Assembly: GCA_009776565.1 (NCBI GenBank)
Contig: WRNQ01000081.1
Coordinates: forward strand, 1-7,477
Direction: 5' to 3'
From: Synergistaceae bacterium
GTDB taxonomy: Bacteria > Synergistota > Synergistia > Synergistales > Aminobacteriaceae
DNA length: 7,477 nucleotides
Both the position numbers and the translations under genes were made by a program. A model generated the notes under the pieces. The model saw only the letters and a list, made by a program, of their open reading frames with translations, had not been told where the DNA came from and did not search any database. Every line of letters starts with the position of its first letter. Position 1 is the stretch's first letter. Shown piece by piece: positions 1 through 6,226 of the stretch.

Positions 1-13
1 GAAGGCACGGCTA

Positions 14-51
14 TAAGTATAGACGCGTTACACAAGTATAGACGCGTTACA
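14..51. repeat. Two tandem 19-bp direct repeats upstream of the amidohydrolase gene
   Basis: Positions 14-32 and 33-51 are two head-to-tail copies of a 19-bp unit that differ only at the first base (T versus C). The shared core is AAGTATAGACGCGTTACA. Each copy contains the palindrome ACGCGT (23-28 and 42-47). The array ends just before the ribosome binding site of the gene at 68. It could be a pair of operator half-sites on one helical face or simply a slippage duplication. The sequence does not decide between these, and the array may continue left of the window. Confidence 0.8.
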
Positions 52-67
52 AAGGGAGATACAAAGG

Positions 68-868
68 ATGGTTATTGACTTCCATACACACGTTTTCCCG
101 GACGATCTGGCGCCAAAAGCGATGAAGGCGCTGACAGAGGAAATTGACAATCTATATCCGCCGGTGAGCGACGGGACAATCAACGGATTGCTTAAGAATA
201 TGAATGATTGGCAAATCGGCGTATCAGTAATTATGCCTGTGGTGACGAGGCAATCACATATGAGGAAGGCGAATGAATGGGCTGCTTCAGTCCAATCCGA
301 CAGGTTTGTTTCATTCGGCGGGATTTACCCGCATACGGACGACTATAAGAGGGATATTGATTTCGTTGTGGGGCTTGGGTTGAAGGGCTTGAAATTCCAC
401 GCGGAATATCAGGGCTTCGTCCTTGACGATGATCGGATGCTGAGGATATATGATTACGCCCTCCGAAAGGGATTGATCCTTCTCCACCATGCGGGATATG
501 ATCCGGCGTTCAAACCGCCTTTCAGGAGTTCCCCACAGATGTTTTTGAATGTTGCCAAAGCCATGCGCGGCGGTGTTATTATCGCGGCGCATTTAGGTGG
601 TCATGCTCAGTGGAACGACGTTGAGGATTATTTGGCGGGAACCTGCATATACCTTGACACATCGATGGGGTTTGAGTATTTCAGTGAAGAACAGTTCCTG
701 CGCATCGTGGAGAAACACGGCGCCGATAAAATACTGTTTGGCTCGGACGCTCCTTGGAGCAACGCCGCAACGGAGATCGAACACCTGAAGTCCTTACCCC
801 TTCCGGGCGAAGCCATAACCGCTATTCTTGGCGGCAACGCCGGAAGGCTTTTGAAGTTGCCGGCCTGA
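68..868 (+). CDS. Amidohydrolase-2 family metal-dependent hydrolase (TIM barrel)
   Basis: This 266-residue protein is a complete member of the amidohydrolase-2 family, which are cytoplasmic metal-dependent hydrolases or decarboxylases with a TIM-barrel fold. The metal-site landmarks appear in the expected order: D4-F-H6-T-H8 at the N-terminus (the HxH motif), KFH at 109-111, the HH pair at 140-141, AHLGG with H175, and FGSDAPW with the catalytic-type D227. It ends with the family-typical GNAGRLL at 256-262. There is no signal peptide. The start is supported by AGGGAG at 53-58, nine to ten bases before the ATG, and the HxH motif lies right after the start as in relatives. The substrate cannot be told from sequence. 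The gene reads away from the methyltransferase operon and precedes the serpin gene by 71 bases, so a role in that operon's pathway is not implied. A TatD-like or gamma-resorcylate-decarboxylase-like activity is possible but unproven. Confidence 0.88.
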   Translation: MVIDFHTHVFPDDLAPKAMKALTEEIDNLYPPVSDGTINGLLKNMNDWQIGVSVIMPVVTRQSHMRKANEWAASVQSDRFVSFGGIYPHTDDYKRDIDFVVGLGLKGLKFHAEYQGFVLDDDRMLRIYDYALRKGLILLHHAGYDPAFKPPFRSSPQMFLNVAKAMRGGVIIAAHLGGHAQWNDVEDYLAGTCIYLDTSMGFEYFSEEQFLRIVEKHGADKILFGSDAPWSNAATEIEHLKSLPLPGEAITAILGGNAGRLLKLPA

Positions 869-889
869 CCACTTGTTTGCGACAAATGG
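869..889 (+). other. Imperfect hairpin directly after the amidohydrolase stop codon
   Basis: Immediately after the TGA stop, 869-876 pairs with 882-889 (CCACTTGT with ACAAATGG) with one C/A mismatch and a five-base loop. No run of T follows, so it is not a canonical intrinsic terminator. It could attenuate read-through into the serpin gene or stabilise the 3' end of the transcript. Confidence 0.35.
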
Positions 890-906
890 AACAATACGTT
901 TGTAAT
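877..906 (+). promoter_or_regulatory. Candidate sigma-70 type promoter of the serpin gene
   Basis: TTGCGA (877-882; 4 of 6 matches to TTGACA) and TGTAAT (901-906; 5 of 6 matches to TATAAT) are separated by 18 bases. Transcription would start near 913, leaving a leader of about 27 bases with the ribosome binding site at 921-933. Matches of this quality occur by chance, so this is only a candidate. The -35 overlaps the hairpin after the preceding gene. Confidence 0.28.
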
Positions 907-939
907 AATCGTCATATCTGAAAAGGATGGTGATTTAAA

Positions 940-2568
940 ATGATAAAAGAAGTAAAAGAAGCAAAAGAAACAAAAGAAATAAAACAAGCCATAAGCCTTT
1001 TTGTCAGCTTTTGCATAATAATGACACTCATGTCATGCGTTTCAAGTACAACAGGCAACACCACTGTAAGCGCTCCCGGCGTTGAAACAAAAGAGTTCGA
1101 GACTACACATGGCGAGAAGGGGGATTCGGCGATGCAAAGCGAACAAAAGGAGACGACAACGATTAGCGAGCAAAAGAATTCTATGACGATAGACGAGCAA
1201 AAGGATACGACATTACACAGTCAACAGGGAGATAAGACAGCGCACAGTCAACAGGGAGATAAGACAGCGCACAGTCAACAGGGAGATACGACAACGCCCG
1301 GTAAGCAAGAAGCAGGTATTACAAAGACGATCTACAACGCGAGCAATTTTTCAGTAAGTATGCTTAACGCAGAGGCGAAAGAACTAGAGGCGCCGAAGTA
1401 CGGCGAGCAAGAAGAGAATGTTCGAGCAGCCGCCGGAGGAGCTAATGACTTTGCTTTTCGTTTGAGCGCAGCGCTGGTAAAAAACACCGGCTATAGCAGC
1501 TTCGTCTGTTCTCCGTATTCCGTGTGGCTGCCCCTTGCTGCGCTTGTCAATGCGACTGGTGCGCGCTATAAGGACGCGCTATTGTCCGCGATAGGCGCCT
1601 CCGGAGTTTCCGAAACTGATATCAACAGGGCAGCTTCACGGATGCTGTATGACTTGACTAATATGCGTGATATTGAGTACGAGGAGTTCTACTACAACCC
1701 GCTGAAAATAGCTAACGCGATTTTTGTAGGTAATGACGTAACGCTTAAAAAGGAGTTTGCGAAGACATTTATGGACTATTACAGAGGAAACGCCATAAAT
1801 GTAGATTTTTCGTCGCGGGATGCGGTAGACGCTGTAAACCAATGGGCGAGTGAAAACACAGACGGTTTGATCGAAAATATAATTCAGGAATTTGACCCGT
1901 CGACTGTCGCCGCCATCGCCAACGCGATATATTATTCCGACAGATGGGAGTCGGAATTCAACTCTGAAAACACGACGGAAGGTGTGTTTCACGCGCCTTC
2001 GGGAGATACGACCGCCTTCTATATGTTGCGCGAACGCGACGCCCAAATGTACTATGAGGATGACAGGGTGCAGGCTATGCCGCTACAACTCAGAACAGGC
2101 GGAGGGATGTGTATCATTCTCCCGAAGAAAGGCGCCGCTGTCGAGCTTCTTTCCACTATGACAAATGAGTATTTTTTAGAAATACAAGCGGATTCAATTC
2201 CAACCTCCGGCAAATTATTGCTTCCGCGCTTTATTATAGAAAGTACCTTGGGTAGCTTGGGAGAAACGCTTGTGCAGCTGGGCGTTCCGTTGTTTGACCC
2301 AAGCGCGGCGCCGCTTACGGGTGGCGTGATCGAAGAAAACATACCCGTGTGGCTGTCAGACGCAATACAAAAAGCCATGATCAAGGTTGACGAGAAAGGC
2401 ACAACCGCCGCCGCGGTCACAGTTATGGCTATGGAGGGCGCGTCAATGCCTGAGCCCACCAAACCGTTTGAAATGATTTGCGATAAGCCTTTCGTTTTCA
2501 TACTGTATCAGTACACATATGACGGAGGCTATCAGGTTTTATTTACCGGCGTGGTTAATGAACCTTAA
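940..2568 (+). CDS. Secreted lipoprotein serpin with a repeat linker
   Basis: This 542-residue protein is a serpin (serine/cysteine protease inhibitor family) on a lipid anchor. A charged start (residues 1-16, KE-rich) and a hydrophobic stretch (17-31) end in the lipobox L30-M-S-C33, so it should be lipidated at C33 and displayed outside the membrane. Residues 34-57 are Thr/Ser-rich, 58-129 form a 9-residue repeat linker, and the serpin domain spans about 165-542. The serpin signature is intact around 512-522 (C514-D-K-P-F518), and the C-terminus has the usual LFTGVV. The hinge of the reactive loop, E485-K-G487-T-T-A-A-A492, has small residues and Thr at P14, as expected for an inhibitory serpin. 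Counting from the hinge puts P1 near A501, but counting back from KPF puts it near P506, so the loop is about five residues longer than in alpha-1-antitrypsin and the target protease is not predictable. GGTGAT at 929-934 supports this start. Its likely job is protecting the cell surface against proteases (inference). Confidence 0.93.
   Translation: MIKEVKEAKETKEIKQAISLFVSFCIIMTLMSCVSSTTGNTTVSAPGVETKEFETTHGEKGDSAMQSEQKETTTISEQKNSMTIDEQKDTTLHSQQGDKTAHSQQGDKTAHSQQGDTTTPGKQEAGITKTIYNASNFSVSMLNAEAKELEAPKYGEQEENVRAAAGGANDFAFRLSAALVKNTGYSSFVCSPYSVWLPLAALVNATGARYKDALLSAIGASGVSETDINRAASRMLYDLTNMRDIEYEEFYYNPLKIANAIFVGNDVTLKKEFAKTFMDYYRGNAINVDFSSRDAVDAVNQWASENTDGLIENIIQEFDPSTVAAIANAIYYSDRWESEFNSENTTEGVFHAPSGDTTAFYMLRERDAQMYYEDDRVQAMPLQLRTGGGMCIILPKKGAAVELLSTMTNEYFLEIQADSIPTSGKLLLPRFIIESTLGSLGETLVQLGVPLFDPSAAPLTGGVIEENIPVWLSDAIQKAMIKVDEKGTTAAAVTVMAMEGASMPEPTKPFEMICDKPFVFILYQYTYDGGYQVLFTGVVNEP
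943..987 (+). repeat. 9-bp repeat encoding the KE-rich head of the serpin signal peptide
   Basis: Five consecutive 9-bp units of the type NNAAAAGAA encode IKE, VKE, AKE, TKE and IKQ, residues 2-16 of the serpin precursor. This makes an unusually long and charge-alternating n-region, with acidic residues as well as lysines, before the hydrophobic core. The regularity suggests growth by replication slippage. Confidence 0.7.
1111..1326 (+). repeat. Tandem 27-bp (9-residue) repeats in the serpin linker
   Basis: Residues 58-129 of the serpin divide into eight 9-residue units: GEKGDSAMQ, SEQKETTTI, SEQKNSMTI, DEQKDTTLH, SQQGDKTAH, SQQGDKTAH, SQQGDTTTP, GKQEAGITK. The three SQQGD units sit in a nearly exact 27-bp DNA array at 1216-1296, while the flanking units have diverged, which indicates older copies at the edges and recent expansion in the centre. 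The segment is hydrophilic and probably disordered, spacing the inhibitor from the membrane. The unit count is expected to vary among strains. Confidence 0.88.
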
Positions 2569-2591
2569 CCAACCGGGACATAGATAATCAC

Positions 2592-2615
2592 CCAAAATTT
2601 GGATGCGATACGCAT
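2592..2615. terminator. Small hairpins in the convergent gap, possible weak terminator
   Basis: Between the two convergent genes there is a short palindrome CCAAAATTTGG at about 2592-2602, followed by ATGCG-ATA-CGCAT (2603-2615), a perfect 5-bp stem with a 3-base loop. Neither is followed by a clear T-run on either strand. They are the best terminator-like structures in the gap and could serve both directions, but support is weak. Confidence 0.25.
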
Positions 2616-2626
2616 TACTCCTGCAT

Positions 2627-2695
2627 TTCAATCAAACAAGCGAAAATCAACAACGACTCGTGCGTTCAATCAAACAAGCGAAAATCAACAACGAC
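2627..2695. repeat. Duplicated 31-bp 3' end of the DUF1638 gene
   Basis: Positions 2665-2695 and 2627-2657 are identical over 31 bases, with a 7-base spacer between them. Read on the minus strand, the right copy encodes the last nine residues of the DUF1638 protein (208-216), its TGA stop and one more base. The left copy is a silent second version of this gene tail lying beyond the stop. Upstream bases are also partly similar (ACTC-TGC), so the original unit may have been about 38-39 bp. Confidence 0.92.
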
Positions 2696-3316
2696 AGAGT
2701 TCTTGGGTACTGTGATAAAACGCTCTTTTCCCCAAGGACCACTCAAGAGATCCAACAGATATTCAACTGATGCCGGAATAATAATCCGGTTTAGTTTTAG
2801 CGCTCTTGTTATGCGCGTAATCTCTGGCATAATCTCGTTGATTCCATAGCACTTCGTATCAAGTATTCCAAGAAACTTGTAGTTCCTTAGCATGGACTCC
2901 ATTAACATATCCGCCATTTCTTCACCGAATTTGTCAACTGAATACTTATACTCTACCCACAGATTCCTCTCTCCTCGAAGCCATCCGCGAGTCAAAAAGT
3001 ATGTTTTTTCATATGTCATTCTCTTTTTTACTGAGCCGACTAATAAAGAAATGCAGTCGTCAACCCTCGGGATAATAAGTTGGTAATCACCAGTTTTAAG
3101 TCCTATGACCGAATTGCCGCAGCACCCAAAGGCCATTAATACCTGATCACAGTTAACAAACGTATCAAGCGCCCCCTGCATTTGAGCTCTGAGTTTATCC
3201 GGGTAATTGTGAAGTCCGGACTCCAGCCAAACCACCTCATAAGCCTTACCGGTGATTTCAATTGCATACTCAAGCTCATCCCTGAGCGTTTCGCAAGCCA
3301 GAATCTTAGACGTCAT
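2666..3316 (-). CDS. DUF1638 domain protein, last gene of the methyltransferase operon
   Basis: This 216-residue soluble protein matches the conserved pattern of the DUF1638 family as I know it: an N-terminal ACETLRDEL segment (7-15), WLESGLHNYPDKLR (30-43), FGCCGN (63-68), IPRVDDCISLLVGS (82-95) and TYFLTRGWL (105-113). Conserved-looking polar and cysteine positions are C8, H36, C65, C66, D86, D87, C88 and C156, which could bind a metal or cofactor. No biochemical function is established to my knowledge. Relatives are often found near corrinoid methyltransferase genes in anaerobic bacteria and methanogens (recalled, not checked). The ATG is preceded by AGGA about seven bases away, and the gene follows the pterin methyltransferase gene by 26 bases, so co-transcription is very likely. 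Its stop lies in a duplicated 31-bp segment. An accessory role in corrinoid handling or demethylation is inference. Confidence 0.85.
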   Translation of the reverse strand: MTSKILACETLRDELEYAIEITGKAYEVVWLESGLHNYPDKLRAQMQGALDTFVNCDQVLMAFGCCGNSVIGLKTGDYQLIIPRVDDCISLLVGSVKKRMTYEKTYFLTRGWLRGERNLWVEYKYSVDKFGEEMADMLMESMLRNYKFLGILDTKCYGINEIMPEITRITRALKLNRIIIPASVEYLLDLLSGPWGKERFITVPKNSVVVDFRLFD

Positions 3317-3342
3317 TTTTTTATCCTAATTTACTTGAGTGT

Positions 3343-4152
3343 TTATTTTTCCAATAATCCGTTTCTGTAACTATTCAAATAAGACTTGCAATGTAAGTCT
3401 TGTCCCATTATTACTTCTGAAGCAAGAATAGTGGAAAAGGCGCGCCGGTCTCTCACATCGATGATAAATCCGCTAATACCTGATGATATTAGAATAGAAA
3501 TAAAGGATCGGTTCAAGAGCCGCCTGTTTGGCATACCGTAGCTTACATTGCTTGGAGCGCAAATAGTACTTATATCAGGATAAATTTCCTTTATTTTTTT
3601 CAGCGTCTGAATAAGTATCGAGCCTGCGTTCAGGTCGGCGGAAACAGCCATAACCAATGGATCAATATAGATATTTTGGGCTTTCATTCCGGCGGATATC
3701 GCATATTCGACAAAATATTCAGCCGCCTCTAATCTCCCGTCAACACTACCTGGAATTCCTTTTTCATCCATGCAAAGCGCCACAAGAGGGCAATCGTACT
3801 CCAAGGCAAGCGGGATCAGGGTATCGGCGCTATGTTTTTCTCCTGTGGCCGAGCTCAGAATTGGGCGAGGGCCGGTATAAGTTTTTATTGCTTCCTTAAG
3901 AGCCGCCGGACTTGAGCTGTCAATAACAAGAGGGATGTTTACAGCCTTTTGGACAACGCCCACCAACCAAATCAAGTCATCTGTTTCGCTATTATGCCCG
4001 CCTACTCCCCCTGCGTTTACATCAAGATAATTTGCTCCACAAGATTCTTGCTCAAGGGCCAGGGACTTGATAAATGCTTCGTCACGATTCAAAATCGCTT
4101 TACCAACTGCAGGAATACTGCCATTCAAAGATTCGCCTATAATTAATAGCAT
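3343..4152 (-). CDS. Methyltetrahydrofolate:corrinoid methyltransferase-like protein (MT II)
   Basis: This 269-residue protein belongs to the pterin-binding TIM-barrel family that includes AcsE/MeTr, the MetH folate module and MT II of O-demethylases. It should move a methyl group between the corrinoid protein and tetrahydrofolate in the cytoplasm. It aligns throughout with acetogen MeTr: IIGESLNG (4-11), LDVNAGG (43-49), IDSSS (77-81), YIDPL (162-166) and SNVSYGMPNRRLLNRSF (201-217), where N202 matches the Asn proposed to assist methyl transfer. D78 and D164, the pterin-contacting acids, are present. The pterin-contacting Asn of MeTr (INSTN) is replaced: the segment reads LSSAT with S100. 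The start at 4152 is chosen because AGGAG lies six bases upstream and IIGE then begins at residue 4 as in relatives. A longer frame to 4260 would run into the MFS coding region. In this operon the expected direction is from methyl-corrinoid to tetrahydrofolate. Confidence 0.88.
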   Translation of the reverse strand: MLLIIGESLNGSIPAVGKAILNRDEAFIKSLALEQESCGANYLDVNAGGVGGHNSETDDLIWLVGVVQKAVNIPLVIDSSSPAALKEAIKTYTGPRPILSSATGEKHSADTLIPLALEYDCPLVALCMDEKGIPGSVDGRLEAAEYFVEYAISAGMKAQNIYIDPLVMAVSADLNAGSILIQTLKKIKEIYPDISTICAPSNVSYGMPNRRLLNRSFISILISSGISGFIIDVRDRRAFSTILASEVIMGQDLHCKSYLNSYRNGLLEK

Positions 4153-4158
4153 TATTAT

Positions 4159-4163
4159 CTCCT
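4159..4163 (-). promoter_or_regulatory. Ribosome binding site fixing the MT II start
   Basis: Reading leftward, AGGAG is followed by the six-base spacer ATAATA and then ATG at 4152-4150. This near-ideal spacing decides against the in-frame upstream ATG at 4260, which lies inside the 3' end of the MFS gene. Confidence 0.85.
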
Positions 4164-4176
4164 GTTCTTGCGTTTT

Positions 4177-4194
4177 CTTATTCTTATTCTTATT
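4177..4194. repeat. Hexamer repeat (CTTATT x3) across the MFS stop codon
   Basis: Three perfect tandem copies of CTTATT (AATAAG on the coding strand) overlap the TAA stop of the permease gene and occupy much of the 37-base gap to the MT II gene. A change in copy number would alter the intercistronic distance without touching either protein's core. Confidence 0.8.
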
Positions 4195-5449
4195 TGGACA
4201 GAAGCTTTTGTTTCCCTTTTGGTCCGTTGTCTTTAATAAAGAATGAAAGAATTGTCGCAATTACCGCGACTCCAACAAATAATAGCATTGCATTCTGCAA
4301 TCCCCATGAGCTTGTCGCGGCCTCCAGTATAGTTGGAGAAAAAAAGCCAAATACATTTCCGAACCCAAACATCATAGAATAGCCTCCGGCCGCCATTGCA
4401 GGGGTGACGCCTTTGACTTCCATAATAGCGGTTTGTGAAGCTGAGCTCCTGAACGGGTTACAGAAACCCCAGATCGCTATCAACACACTTAACAAAGCGA
4501 CCTGTTCAAACATGATAATACCCGAAGCACATAAAACCGCAACTATCGCAGCCGGCACAATGACCAATTTTCGTCTGCCAAGAGCAGTTGTTGCAACTCC
4601 TCCGGATATATTACCTATAGACCCCGCAAGTGATATAACACCGGTCAGCGACGCCGCAACGGCAGCATCCATTCCGCGCCGTAATTGAAAATACGTTGGG
4701 AGATATGTCTGAATTGCATTAGCCGCGATAGTGAATAATGAAAAATATAAAACGATTATCCATACTTCTTTGCTTTTCACCGCCATGCTAAAGCCGCTTT
4801 GCTGCTTAACCTTAGCATTAGTTTCGCCGTCCTTTTCGCTTTGTTTTGCTTTCATATAGTCATTAAAAGCTTTGTTGTCTCTTCCTAAAAAAGTCCATGC
4901 AAGCACCATTATCATAGAAATAAAAACAAAGATCCCAAAAATGTTTTTCCATGTTCCAACCATCGTAAGCAATGGAATCGCTATTGCATAAAATGCAGCT
5001 GTAATTACTGATCCCGCCAAAGTGTTAATTGTGATTATGATCGGTTTTTCCTTTGCCGGGAACCATGATGTAATAATTGAGCTGACTGTCGAGCCGCCCA
5101 CCCCAAAACCAATACCGCTAAATACGCGACCAACCAGCAGGATCGTAATATTAGGCGCCAGGTACGAAACTGCCGTTCCTATTACGTGGCTGAGCATAGC
5201 AATAATCATCGTTTTTTTAATGCCCAGTTTCTCAACAATAAATGTGGCTGTAAACATTGATATGCCGCTTGCCAGCGTAACAATTGAAACTGTCATCCCG
5301 CCCAATGCCAAACCGATATTTAATTCTTCCATCATTGTGACCATCAGCGGCGCCGGTACTACTATTAACACCACTCCAAGCGCTGTCGATAAACATATCA
5401 ATACGCCAATTACGTATCTGTATACTGGGAAAAGTATTTTTTCATCCAT
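4190..5449 (-). CDS. MFS permease, likely importer of the methylated substrate
   Basis: This protein of about 419 residues is a 12-helix major facilitator transporter of the inner membrane. Hydrophobic segments are regularly spaced in two halves, separated by a charged cytoplasmic loop rich in K, E and D at about residues 190-220. The loop between helices 2 and 3 carries a degenerate motif A (VEKLGIKK), helix 4 has a GRVFSGIGFG motif, and the second half repeats a motif-A-like ALGRRK. The start is uncertain. I chose the ATG at 5449 because MDEKILFPVYRY is a usual cytosolic lead into helix 1. A GTG five codons upstream (5464) is the alternative; its own upstream region lacks a clear ribosome binding site, while AAAGGTG lies 12 bases before the ATG. 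Its position between the corrinoid protein and MT II genes suggests uptake of the methyl donor or release of the demethylated product. The substrate is not identifiable from sequence. Confidence 0.88.
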   Translation of the reverse strand: MDEKILFPVYRYVIGVLICLSTALGVVLIVVPAPLMVTMMEELNIGLALGGMTVSIVTLASGISMFTATFIVEKLGIKKTMIIAMLSHVIGTAVSYLAPNITILLVGRVFSGIGFGVGGSTVSSIITSWFPAKEKPIIITINTLAGSVITAAFYAIAIPLLTMVGTWKNIFGIFVFISMIMVLAWTFLGRDNKAFNDYMKAKQSEKDGETNAKVKQQSGFSMAVKSKEVWIIVLYFSLFTIAANAIQTYLPTYFQLRRGMDAAVAASLTGVISLAGSIGNISGGVATTALGRRKLVIVPAAIVAVLCASGIIMFEQVALLSVLIAIWGFCNPFRSSASQTAIMEVKGVTPAMAAGGYSMMFGFGNVFGFFSPTILEAATSSWGLQNAMLLFVGVAVIATILSFFIKDNGPKGKQKLLSK

Positions 5450-5471
5450 TTTACGTAACCACACCTTTCAT

Positions 5472-5501
5472 TTTATAAAGAGAGGGTCATTACCTCGCCA
5501 A
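5472..5501 (-). promoter_or_regulatory. Candidate internal promoter before the MFS gene
   Basis: In the 97-base gap, the widest in the operon, the minus strand reads TTGGCG (5501-5496), 18 bases, then TATAAA (5477-5472). These match the sigma-70 consensus at 4 and 5 of 6 positions. A short inverted repeat GCCAA...TTGGC (5497-5513) overlaps the -35 and could be an operator. This would allow separate expression of the last three genes. It is a pattern match only. Confidence 0.3.
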
Positions 5502-5546
5502 AGTTATATTGGCTAGTATAATAATGAGTACATTCAGGAGTGTCAT

Positions 5547-6191
5547 TCAATTATTTGAGGCGCCCATATGTTCCTTTGCAACAGCAACAGCTCGTACCGC
5601 ATCTTCCGTGTAGACGTCCGCGCCGACAATGTCCGCCCATTGAGCGTCCAATACACATCCGCCAACCATTATATAAGTACTCTTGCGGATTCCTTTTTCT
5701 TCAAGCATTGCGACAATTCTCTTTATTTCTTCTGCTACTGTAGATACAAATGCTGAAGCCCCAATAATATCGGCCTTATGCTCTATAGCCGCCTTGACGA
5801 ATTTCTCGGCGGGGACGTCTTCTCCCAAATCATAAACGGTAAACCCCCCTAATTCCATAAAAGACGCAACGAGGTTTTTGCCAATGTTATGATTATCTCC
5901 CTTTACGGAACCAATGACCACTGTTCCGATTTTTTCTCCGCTCATATCTAAGAATGGTTTTAAATACTCACTACCAATTTTTACCGCTTCGACAGACGCA
6001 AGAACATCCGGGAGGAAATACTCCCTGGCATTCCATTTTTCCCCAACGATCTCCATTGATTTACCAACACCGTCGCTTAAGAGGAACAATGCGTCGATTT
6101 TATTGTCAAGCGCATTTTGAAGCGCTATTTTGGTACCGTCAATATCTCCAAGTACAATAGCAGTTCTCACCTCTTCAAGTAATTTTTCCAT
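5547..6191 (-). CDS. Corrinoid (B12-binding) methyl-shuttle protein
   Basis: This 214-residue protein has the two-domain layout of MtaC/MtbC/MttC-type corrinoid proteins. A four-helix cap domain (about 1-85) includes the typical FLPDVLASVEA at 60-70, and a Rossmann-like cobalamin domain follows (about 88-210). The base-off/His-on motif is present as D99-N-H101-N-I-G104, so H101 should be the lower cobalt ligand. It is followed by GASAFVSTV (144-152) and VGGCVL (176-181), the usual nucleotide-tail contacts. Common relatives read HDIG and SALLT, while here the sequence is HNIG and SAFVS. Its role is to accept a methyl group on Co(I) from MT I and hand it to MT II. The start is well supported by AAAGGAG seven bases upstream. 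It lies 35 bases after the MT I gene, which argues for stoichiometric co-expression of the pair. There is no signal peptide. Confidence 0.93.
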   Translation of the reverse strand: MEKLLEEVRTAIVLGDIDGTKIALQNALDNKIDALFLLSDGVGKSMEIVGEKWNAREYFLPDVLASVEAVKIGSEYLKPFLDMSGEKIGTVVIGSVKGDNHNIGKNLVASFMELGGFTVYDLGEDVPAEKFVKAAIEHKADIIGASAFVSTVAEEIKRIVAMLEEKGIRKSTYIMVGGCVLDAQWADIVGADVYTEDAVRAVAVAKEHMGASNN

Positions 6192-6226
6192 TTTAATTCT
6201 CCTTTACATGAGTATTTTTCATTTTA

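Noticed and set aside
311..592. Minus-strand open frame inside the amidohydrolase gene
   Set aside because: It is opposite a gene with intact catalytic motifs, has no recognisable domain and no convincing ribosome site.
628..987. Minus-strand open frame rich in Phe/Tyr across the serpin start
   Set aside because: The FYFF-rich start is the antisense of the KE repeat and the rest is antisense of the amidohydrolase gene.
2052..2501. 149-codon antisense open frame inside the serpin gene
   Set aside because: It is fully antisense to conserved serpin sequence, including the hinge, with no domain of its own.
2627..2695. CRISPR-like repeat
   Set aside because: There are only two 31-bp copies with a 7-base spacer, and one copy is the coding end of a gene; this does not fit a CRISPR array.
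4153..4260. N-terminal extension of the MT II gene from an ATG at 4260
   Set aside because: It would overlap the permease 3' coding region, adds a Lys/Asn-rich segment with no family counterpart, and ignores the ideal AGGAG before the ATG at 4152.
5022..5516. 164-codon plus-strand frame opposite the permease N-terminus
   Set aside because: Antisense frames of membrane proteins are often open and hydrophobic; no independent features were seen.
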